Shown piece by piece: positions 12,875 through 19,021 of a stretch of 19,021 nucleotides of DNA; position 1 is the first letter of the stretch, and each line of letters begins with the position of its first letter. The notes under the pieces are model-generated. The model had not been told where the DNA came from. It made no database searches and saw nothing but the letters and a program-made list of their open reading frames with translations. The DNA is from CAG-791 sp963591995. GTDB taxonomy: Bacteria; Bacillota; Clostridia; Lachnospirales; Lachnospiraceae. The stretch is taken from positions 1 through 19,021 of the forward strand of contig CAVAUJ010000047.1 of assembly GCA_963591995.1 (NCBI GenBank). Direction: 5' to 3'. Position numbers and translations under genes: made by a program.

Positions 12875-15415
12875 TTATTTTACAGCCGCAGTCGCAGCCG
12901 TGCTCGATGCCGACACGACGTGTTTTTTCTCCTTTGCTGCGGGAACCGGGATCTTCTCCAGCTTCCAAAGCTCCGTTGCATACTCTTCAATAGTCCGGTC
13001 AGAGGAGAACTTGCCGGCACTTGCGGTGTTGAGAATCGCCATCTCCGCCCACTTGTCCTTATCCTGGTAGGCTGCAACCACGTCGCGCTGCGCTGCCGCA
13101 TAGGACTCAAAATCCTTCAGGATGAAGTAGCGATCTGCCGGGCAGCCGGGCTGGCTCTTGAGCAGGGAATCGTACAGCGGCCGGAACAGCTCCGGATTCT
13201 CCGGTGCATACGTGCCGTTGACGAGCTGCATCAGAACCTCGCGCACGTTCGAATCGTTGTTGAAGATTCCGTTCGGATCGTAGCCGCCGTTGTTCTCGTA
13301 GCCGATGACCTCCTGCGAGGAGAGACCGAAGATGAACATGTTCTCCTTGCCGACCTCTTCGGCGATCTCCACATTGGCTCCGTCCATGGTGCCGATGGTC
13401 AGCGCACCGTTGAGCATCAGCTTCATGCAGCCCGTGCCGGAAGCCTCCTTGGAGGCCGTGGAAATCTGCTCCGAAACATCCGCCGCAGCGAAAATAATCT
13501 CCGCGTTGCTCACGCGGTAGTCCTCGATGAAGACAACCTTGAGCTTTCCGTCAATGGAAGCGTCGTTGTTGATGACGTTGGCCACATTGTTGATGAGCTT
13601 GATGGTCAGCTTCGCGTTCTTATACCCTGCTGCCGCCTTGGCGCCGAAGATAAACGTGTGCTTCGGATAGTCCATGCCCGGATTGCGCTTGAGCTGATTG
13701 TAAAGGTACATCACATGCAGAATGTTCAGGAGCTGTCTCTTGTACTCGTGGAGACGCTTCACCTGTACATCGAAGATGGAGCGGGGATCCACCTCTACGC
13801 CGTTGTGCTCCAGAATATAGTTGGCCAGACGCACCTTGTTCTGGTACTTGATCTGCATGAACTCTCTCTGTGCCTTCGCATCCGCCGCATAGGGCTTAAG
13901 CTGCGCAATGTGCGAGAGGTCCGTAATCCACTCATCCCCGATGTGCTCTGTGATCCAGGCTGCAAGGAGCGGATTGGCATGTGCCAGGAAACGGCGCTGG
14001 GTGATGCCGTTGGTCTTGTTGTTGAATTTCTCCGGGAACATCTCGTAGAAGTCATGCAGCGATTCGTTCTTGAGAATCTCCGTGTGCAGCCTTGCCACGC
14101 CGTTCACCGAGAAGCCTGCCACGATGGCCATGTTCGCCATCCGGACCTGTCCGTCGTAGATGATGGACATCTTGTAGAGCTTATGTCCGACATCCACACC
14201 GGTGTTGTTGTATTTGGCGCGGATATCGTTCTCAAAGCGGCGGTTGATCTCCTCCACGATCTGATAGATACGGGGGAGCAGACGCGAAAACAGCTCGATG
14301 GGCCATTTCTCCAGCGCCTCTGCCATGATGGTGTGGTTCGTGTAGGCCGTGCTCTTCTGCACGATCTCCCAGGACTCGTCCCAGCCAAGTCCGTACTCAT
14401 CCATAAGGATGCGCATCAGCTCCGGAACCGTCAGCGTCGGGTGCGTATCGTTCATCTGGAAGACAACCTTCTTCGGCAGGTCGTGGAGATCCTTGTTGCG
14501 GCTGAGGAACTTCTTCACGGCCAGCTGTACGGAGGCGGACACGAAGAAATACTGCTGCTTGAGCCGCAGCTCCTTGCCCTGCATATGATCGTCACAGGGA
14601 TACAGGACCTCACAGATGTTGCGTGCGAGGTTCTCCTCCTCCACTGCCTTCTGGTAATCGCCCTTGTCAAAGGAATCCAGATGGAAGCTGTTCACCGGCT
14701 CGGCGTCCCAGATGCGCAGCGTGTCCACAAAACCGTTGCCGTAGCCGACCACCGGCATGTCATACGGAACCGCCTTGACGGCTGCATAGCCCTCCTGACG
14801 GAACATCGTGCGGCCGTTCTTCGCCACGTAGGAGGCAACATGTCCGCCGAAGTGAATCTCCTGTGTGTACTCCGGACGGCGCAGCTCAAAGGCATTGCCG
14901 TTCTCGAGCCAGTTGTCCGGTGCCTCTACCTGATAGCCGTCCACGATCTTCTGCTTGAACATGCCGTAATGATACCGGATGCCGCAGCCGTAGGCCGGAT
15001 AATTCAACGTTGCCAGGGAATCCAGGAAGCATGCGGCCAGTCTTCCCAGGCCGCCGTTGCCAAGGGCCGGATCCGGTTCCTGATCCTCCAGAACATTCAG
15101 ATCGATTCCCATCTCCTCCAGTGCCTCGGCCACCGGCTGATATGCCTTCAGATTGATCAGATTGTTGCCGAAGGCTCTTCCCATCAGGAACTCCATGGAA
15201 AGATAATACAGCGTCTTCGGGTTCTTCTCATCGAACTCCTTCTGGGTTCTCATCCAGTCATCGATGATCTGATCCTTCAACGCGTAGGCAGCCGCCTGGA
15301 ACAGCTGCTCCTGGCTGGCCTCCTTTATCTCGCGGCGGTACATCGTGCGCACGTTGTACTCCACACTGCGCTGAAACAGTTCCTTGTCAAAAGTGATCTG
15401 CATCTTTTTGATCAT
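12875..15415 (-). CDS. glgP: Glycogen/starch (alpha-glucan) phosphorylase
   Basis: This PLP enzyme releases glucose-1-phosphate from alpha-1,4-glucans. The 846-residue protein has the GT35 signature EASGTGCMKLMLNG, with the PLP-binding lysine at 665, followed by TIGTMDGANVEI. It also carries the N-terminal YLSMEFLMGRAFGNNL and the ALGNGGLGRLAACFLDSLATL region of phosphorylases. The family residue after GTG is usually Asn or Ser and is Cys here. I chose the ATG at 15415, with AAAGGA 6 nt upstream; an alternative ATG lies four codons on. The C-terminal tail after about residue 815 is an Ala/Thr-rich extension. It starts 37 nt after ileS, suggesting read-through from the ileS promoter. Other glycogen genes are not nearby. 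Maltodextrin versus glycogen preference cannot be told. Confidence 0.95.
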   Translation of the reverse strand: MIKKMQITFDKELFQRSVEYNVRTMYRREIKEASQEQLFQAAAYALKDQIIDDWMRTQKEFDEKNPKTLYYLSMEFLMGRAFGNNLINLKAYQPVAEALEEMGIDLNVLEDQEPDPALGNGGLGRLAACFLDSLATLNYPAYGCGIRYHYGMFKQKIVDGYQVEAPDNWLENGNAFELRRPEYTQEIHFGGHVASYVAKNGRTMFRQEGYAAVKAVPYDMPVVGYGNGFVDTLRIWDAEPVNSFHLDSFDKGDYQKAVEEENLARNICEVLYPCDDHMQGKELRLKQQYFFVSASVQLAVKKFLSRNKDLHDLPKKVVFQMNDTHPTLTVPELMRILMDEYGLGWDESWEIVQKSTAYTNHTIMAEALEKWPIELFSRLLPRIYQIVEEINRRFENDIRAKYNNTGVDVGHKLYKMSIIYDGQVRMANMAIVAGFSVNGVARLHTEILKNESLHDFYEMFPEKFNNKTNGITQRRFLAHANPLLAAWITEHIGDEWITDLSHIAQLKPYAADAKAQREFMQIKYQNKVRLANYILEHNGVEVDPRSIFDVQVKRLHEYKRQLLNILHVMYLYNQLKRNPGMDYPKHTFIFGAKAAAGYKNAKLTIKLINNVANVINNDASIDGKLKVVFIEDYRVSNAEIIFAAADVSEQISTASKEASGTGCMKLMLNGALTIGTMDGANVEIAEEVGKENMFIFGLSSQEVIGYENNGGYDPNGIFNNDSNVREVLMQLVNGTYAPENPELFRPLYDSLLKSQPGCPADRYFILKDFESYAAAQRDVVAAYQDKDKWAEMAILNTASAGKFSSDRTIEEYATELWKLEKIPVPAAKEKKHVVSASSTAATAAVK

Positions 15416-15452
15416 ACTCTTTCCTTTCTGCGTCGCAGCCTGCCTGCGCCCC

Positions 15453-18400
15453 CTACTGTTTTTCCACGCCGATAACGAGCTTCTCGCCGTTGATGTCCCA
15501 TTCCTTCTCATGGGCGAGCTTTACATCCTTCTGAATGGTATCGGAGAGAACCTTGCTGCAGATAGCCCCCTCATTCCTTTTGGCAATCTCATACAGCTTC
15601 TCGTTGCCTGCCAGCGAGAGATGAATGTGATCCATCACCTCAAAGCCGGAATCCTTGCGCATGGTCTGGATCTTGGAAATGATCTCATACACAAAGCCCT
15701 CTTCTACGAGCTCCTCCGTCAGATTGGTGTCAATGACCACCGTCATGCCGCCGTCCTCCTGGGAGACATAGCCCGGCTTCTGGGCCATCTCGATGAGAAG
15801 ATCCTCCTTGGTCAGCTCCACCGCTGTTCCGTTTACCTCAAAGGAAAGCTTCCCGTTTTCGTTCAGCTCATCCATTGCGGCATTGCCGTCGAGTGCTGCC
15901 AGATAGGCCTTGATGCCGCCCAGCTGCTTGCCGTATTTGGGTCCTACCGTGCGCAGCTGCGGCTTGAATGCATAGGTGGTGTAGGCACGGACATCCTCCG
16001 CGAATTCCACGCTCCGCACGTTCAGCTCATCCTCAATGATCTCGCAATAGAACGCATCCAGCGCCTTTGCGGACTTTACATACATCTTCGAAAGCGGCTG
16101 ACGGTTCTTGCGCCCGGAGATGTTGCGGCAGGCTCTTCCCATAACGACAATCTTCAGGACCTGATCCATGTCGCTTTCCAGCTGCTCGTCGATTCTGGAT
16201 GTGTCCGCCTCCGGGAAGCGGCACAGATGAATGGATTCCGGAGCTCCCGCATCCACGCTGCGGACAATGTTCTGGTAAATCTCTTCCGTCATGAACGGAA
16301 TCATCGGGGCTGCGCACAGGCATACGTTCTTCAACGCCGTGTAGAGGGTCATATAGGCATTGATCTTGTCCTGCTCCATGCCCTTTGCCCAGAAGCGTTC
16401 CCTGCCGCGGCGAACGTACCAGTTGGACATATCGTCCACGAATTCCTCCAGCACCGCCGCAGCCTCCGGCAGCTTGTAGGCGGCCATGTTGGCATCCGTC
16501 TTCTCAATCATGGAGTTCATCTTGGAGAGCAGCCACCTGTCCATAACGGAGAGCTTGTCATAGTCCAGCGAATATGACATCGGATTGAACTGATCGATCT
16601 CCGCATACAGCACGTAGAACGCGTAGGTGTTCCAGAGCGTTCCGAGGAACTTGCTCTGTCCCTCCTTCACCGCCTTCCCGGAAAAGCGCTTGGGCAGCCA
16701 CGGCGCACTGGCCGTGTAAAAATACCAGCGGACCGCATCGGCTCCATAGGTTTCCAGTGCTTCCATGGGATCCACGGCGTTGCCCTTGGACTTCGACATT
16801 TTATTGCCGTTCTCATCCAGAACCAGCCCCATCACAATGACGTTCTTAAAGGCCGGACGATTGAAGAGGAGCGTCGCCTCTGCATGGAGCGAATAAAACC
16901 AGCCTCTCGTCTGGTCCACTGCCTCCGAGATAAAGGAAGCCGGGAACTGCTGCTCGAACAGCTCTTTGTTCTCAAAAGGATAATGGAGCTCCGCATAAGG
17001 GCAGGCACCGGAGTCAAACCAGCAGTCAATGACCTCCGGAACGCGCTTCATGCTGCCGCCGCAGTCCGGGCACGCAATGACATAACGGTCCACATACGGG
17101 CGATGCAGCTCGGTATGCTCCGCCTCCGGATCTCCGGAGAGCTCCGCCAGCTCCTTGCGGGAGCCGACGCTGATCTGTTTGCCGCAGTCCGGGCATTCCC
17201 AGATGTTCAGGGGCGTTCCCCAATAACGGTTGCGCGAAATCGCCCAGTCCTGAATGTTCTCCAGCCAGTTGCCGAAGCGTCCCTCGCCCATGGTCGGAGG
17301 AACCCAGTTGATCTCCTTGTTGTTCCGGACCAGATCGTCCCGCACCTCGGTCATCTTGATAAACCAGGATTCCCGTGCGTAATAGATCAGCGGTGTTCCG
17401 CATCTCCAGCAATGCGGGTAGTCGTGCTCCACCTTCGGCGCCGCGAACAGAATGCCGCGCTCCTCCAGGTCCTTGAGGACCTCCGGATCACAGCTGATCG
17501 CCCCCGCCTTGAGCTCGGCCTCCGTCGGCTTGCAGCGCATGCCGGCAAATTTGCCTGTCTCCGGCTTCATGCAGCCCTTGTCGTCCACCATCTGAACAAA
17601 GGGTGCGTCGTACTTGCGTCCCACGCGGGCATCGTCCTCACCGAAGGCCGGTGCAATGTGCACGATGCCGGTACCGTCGGTCATGGTGACGTAATCGTCA
17701 CAGTAGACGTAGAAGGCTTCCTTATGCTGACGGTCCGCCGCATCCTTCGCACATTGATACAGCGGCTCATAAGCCTTATGCTCCAGCTCGCTTCCCTGAA
17801 AGGTCTCCAGGACTTCATAGGCCGGCTTTTCTTCCTCTGCCAACTCTCCCAGCACCTGATCGGCCAGTGCCTGTGCCAGATAATAAGTGAAACCGTCTGC
17901 CGCCTTCACCTTGATGTAGACATCCTCCGGGTTCACGCACAGGGCAATGTTCGAGGGCAGTGTCCAGGGCGTTGTCGTCCATGCAAGGAAATACGCATCC
18001 TCTCCCGTTACCTTGAAGCGGACAATCGCCGTGCGGTCCTTCAGCGTCTTGTACCCCTGTGCCACCTCGTGCGAGGACAGAGGCGTTCCGCAGCTCGGGC
18101 AATAGGGCACGACCTTGAAGCCCTTGTACAGCAGCTTTTTGTTCCAGATCTGCTGCAGCGCCCACCACTCCGACTCGATGTAATCGTCGTAATAGGTGAC
18201 GTACGGATTGTCCATGTCTGCCCAGAAGCCGACCTTGCGGGAGAATTTCTCCCACATTCCCTTGTAGGTCCAGACGGATTCCTTGCATTTTTTGATGAAC
18301 GGCTCGATGCCGTAGGCCTCAATCTCGTCCTTGCCGTCGATGCCGATTTCCTTCTCGACCTCCAGCTCCACCGGGAGTCCGTGTGTATCCCAGCCGGCCT

Positions 18401-18644
18401 TTCTGGGAACCTGTTCGCCCTTCATGGTATGGTAGCGCGGAATCATATCCTTAATGACACGTGTCTCCACGTGTCCGATGTGCGGCTTGCCGTTGGCCGT
18501 CGGCGGGCCGTCGTAGAACATGTAAATCGGGTTGCCCTCATTCTGCGCAACACTTTTGTTGAAAATGTCATTGTCCTGCCAGAATTTCGCCGTGTTCTCT
18601 TCCCTCTGCACGAAATTCAGATCAGGATTCACCTTTTTGTACAT
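15453..18644 (-). CDS. ileS: Isoleucyl-tRNA synthetase, long type-2-like form
   Basis: This class I synthetase charges tRNA-Ile and edits valine. The 1063-residue protein has the HIGH motif at 55-58 (GKPHIGH) and KMSKS at 615-619. The large CP1 editing domain lies between them, with WTTTPWTLPSN. Paired cysteines (CPSC at 182-185, CWRC, and two CPDC) suggest bound zinc. The length and C-terminal layout resemble the eukaryote-like IleRS2 group rather than the roughly 930-residue IleRS1; IleRS2 enzymes are known to be less sensitive to mupirocin. Assignment to that group is my inference from length and overall motifs. The ATG at 18644 has AAGGAGG 5 nt upstream; a frame extending to 18764 is unsupported. 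It has a strong promoter but no visible T-box. glgP follows after 37 nt. Confidence 0.96.
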   Translation of the reverse strand: MYKKVNPDLNFVQREENTAKFWQDNDIFNKSVAQNEGNPIYMFYDGPPTANGKPHIGHVETRVIKDMIPRYHTMKGEQVPRKAGWDTHGLPVELEVEKEIGIDGKDEIEAYGIEPFIKKCKESVWTYKGMWEKFSRKVGFWADMDNPYVTYYDDYIESEWWALQQIWNKKLLYKGFKVVPYCPSCGTPLSSHEVAQGYKTLKDRTAIVRFKVTGEDAYFLAWTTTPWTLPSNIALCVNPEDVYIKVKAADGFTYYLAQALADQVLGELAEEEKPAYEVLETFQGSELEHKAYEPLYQCAKDAADRQHKEAFYVYCDDYVTMTDGTGIVHIAPAFGEDDARVGRKYDAPFVQMVDDKGCMKPETGKFAGMRCKPTEAELKAGAISCDPEVLKDLEERGILFAAPKVEHDYPHCWRCGTPLIYYARESWFIKMTEVRDDLVRNNKEINWVPPTMGEGRFGNWLENIQDWAISRNRYWGTPLNIWECPDCGKQISVGSRKELAELSGDPEAEHTELHRPYVDRYVIACPDCGGSMKRVPEVIDCWFDSGACPYAELHYPFENKELFEQQFPASFISEAVDQTRGWFYSLHAEATLLFNRPAFKNVIVMGLVLDENGNKMSKSKGNAVDPMEALETYGADAVRWYFYTASAPWLPKRFSGKAVKEGQSKFLGTLWNTYAFYVLYAEIDQFNPMSYSLDYDKLSVMDRWLLSKMNSMIEKTDANMAAYKLPEAAAVLEEFVDDMSNWYVRRGRERFWAKGMEQDKINAYMTLYTALKNVCLCAAPMIPFMTEEIYQNIVRSVDAGAPESIHLCRFPEADTSRIDEQLESDMDQVLKIVVMGRACRNISGRKNRQPLSKMYVKSAKALDAFYCEIIEDELNVRSVEFAEDVRAYTTYAFKPQLRTVGPKYGKQLGGIKAYLAALDGNAAMDELNENGKLSFEVNGTAVELTKEDLLIEMAQKPGYVSQEDGGMTVVIDTNLTEELVEEGFVYEIISKIQTMRKDSGFEVMDHIHLSLAGNEKLYEIAKRNEGAICSKVLSDTIQKDVKLAHEKEWDINGEKLVIGVEKQ

Positions 18645-18762
18645 AGAACCTCCTTCACAGACCTTTCTCGTCAGTCTGCGGACACAAGAAACGATTGGTG
18701 TACGTTTTGACCGGTGCTGCCGGCGCGCCGCCCGAAATGCCGGAACATGCGCAGACAACAGC
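18645..18762 (-). other. 5' leader of ileS, no T-box
   Basis: The region between the predicted start of transcription and the ileS ATG is about 118 nt. It contains GC-rich pairing around GGCGCGCC and a small hairpin (CAGAC/GTCTG) close to the RBS. The T-box consensus AAGGGTGGnACCGCG is absent, and the leader is shorter than the 200-300 nt usual for T-box leaders. Confidence 0.5.
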
Positions 18763-18768
18763 ATTTCG

Positions 18769-18798
18769 ATTATACGTTGCCCGTAAAATACGTGTCAA
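18769..18798 (-). promoter_or_regulatory. Consensus sigma-A promoter of ileS
   Basis: On the minus strand TTGACA (18798-18793) and TATAAT (18774-18769) both match consensus exactly, with an 18-nt spacer. It lies about 125 nt upstream of the ileS start codon. Confidence 0.85.
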
Positions 18799-18807
18799 GG
18801 CGGCCCA

Positions 18808-18835
18808 TTGCAGGGAAAATCTGCTATCATATCAT
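18808..18835 (+). promoter_or_regulatory. Possible rightward promoter, divergent from ileS
   Basis: TTGCAG (18808-18813) and TATCAT (18830-18835) are separated by 16 nt. The box lies back to back with the ileS promoter, 9 nt between the two -35 elements, and reads into the stem-loop region that runs off the window. Confidence 0.45.
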
Positions 18836-18839
18836 CAAT

Positions 18840-19021
18840 TGCTGTTCACTCGCCAGCCAAACGACGGGGTGGCGGAGAATGTCCGGATCAGGGGCCTTGC
18901 GAGGCCTCGGTGCTTGCGAGTGTATTCTGCGAGCTTAGCACCGCTAGGTCCGCGCACGGAATCACACGTTTTTGCCGAGTGGCCGTAAGGCCATCTCGAA
19001 GCTGACGAAGTCAGCGCTGAT
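18840..19021. other. Run of consecutive stem-loops, candidate structured RNA or structured repeat
   Basis: No convincing protein gene is present. At least five stems follow one another: GGGGCCT with its partner (18891-18908, loop TGCG); CGGTGCT/AGCACCG (18908-18914 with 18937-18943); TCCG/CGGA (18949-18960); CGAGTGGCC-GTAA-GGCCA-t-CTCG (18976-18998); and GCTGAC-GAA-GTCAGC (19001-19015). A looser CGCCA/TGGCG pair lies at 18851-18874. The region continues past the window edge. It could be a noncoding RNA read from the promoter at 18808, a leader of an off-window gene, or a dispersed structured DNA repeat. It does not match tRNA, rRNA, tmRNA, RNase P or SRP RNA as far as I can tell. Confidence 0.5.

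Noticed and set aside
12782..15475. 897-codon plus-strand frame opposite glgP
   Set aside because: Antisense shadow of a gene with an unambiguous PLP motif; the predicted product shows no family features.
15416..15511. N-terminal extension of glgP overlapping the end of ileS
   Set aside because: The extension has no similarity to phosphorylases, and the ATG at 15415 has a well-placed AAAGGA.
16884..18710. 608-codon plus-strand frame opposite ileS
   Set aside because: Antisense shadow with no RBS or domain; ileS on the other strand is certain.
18645..18764. T-box riboswitch upstream of ileS
   Set aside because: No T-box consensus on the minus strand and too little room between promoter and start codon.
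18695..19005. Short plus-strand reading frames at the right edge
   Set aside because: They cross the ileS promoter and the stem-loop region, lack ribosome sites and have Arg/Cys-rich products typical of noncoding GC-rich DNA.
1..19021. CRISPR array, insertion sequence, prophage, toxin-antitoxin or defence system
   Set aside because: No spaced repeat array, transposase, integrase or known defence gene is visible; every sizeable gene but one has a housekeeping or recognisable family assignment.

Overview
This 19 kb window looks like ordinary chromosome from a Gram-positive, anaerobic-type Clostridia, most likely a fairly GC-rich member of the Lachnospiraceae. The grounds are a pyrK-pyrD pair (class 1B dihydroorotate dehydrogenase), a PcsB/CwlO-type coiled-coil NlpC/P60 hydrolase, a trigger-factor-like lipoprotein, a long type-2-like isoleucyl-tRNA synthetase, strong AGGAGG-type ribosome binding sites and sigma-A-type promoters. 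The family assignment is inference from gene content. No rRNA, tRNA, CRISPR array, insertion sequence, transposase or integrase is visible.

Layout. Nearly everything reads leftward (minus strand). In transcription order from the right edge: ileS (isoleucyl-tRNA synthetase), glgP (glycogen phosphorylase), an aconitase-family hydratase with its own promoter and a structured 5' leader, plsC (lysophosphatidate acyltransferase), pyrK and pyrD (dihydroorotate dehydrogenase B), ispE (MEP-pathway isoprenoid kinase). A single rightward gene for a small membrane-anchored protein of unknown function (6138-6620) converges on ispE across a strong intrinsic terminator. It is divergently transcribed from a lipoprotein with a trigger-factor-like FKBP domain. 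After that come asnS (asparaginyl-tRNA synthetase), a secreted NlpC/P60 cell-wall hydrolase and guaA (GMP synthase), which is closed by a perfect 16-bp intrinsic terminator at the left edge.

How the genes relate. Most are housekeeping: two aminoacyl-tRNA synthetases, GMP and UMP synthesis, phospholipid and isoprenoid synthesis, glycogen breakdown, and envelope maintenance. Only pyrK-pyrD form an obvious single enzyme. plsC, pyrK, pyrD and ispE are separated by only 35-66 nt and probably share a transcript.

Less ordinary parts: (1) the right edge (about 18840-19021), a gene-free run of consecutive stem-loops behind a plausible rightward promoter back to back with the ileS promoter, so a candidate structured RNA or dispersed structured repeat cut by the window end; (2) the left edge, where composition drops to about 34% GC immediately after the guaA stop, at a gene end known as an integration site for mobile elements, and where the GuaA C-terminus departs from the usual ending; (3) several strong intergenic hairpins without a U-tract (in pyrK/pyrD, upstream of plsC, in the hydratase leader, and between the NlpC gene and guaA). 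I did not find a clearly new multi-gene system.
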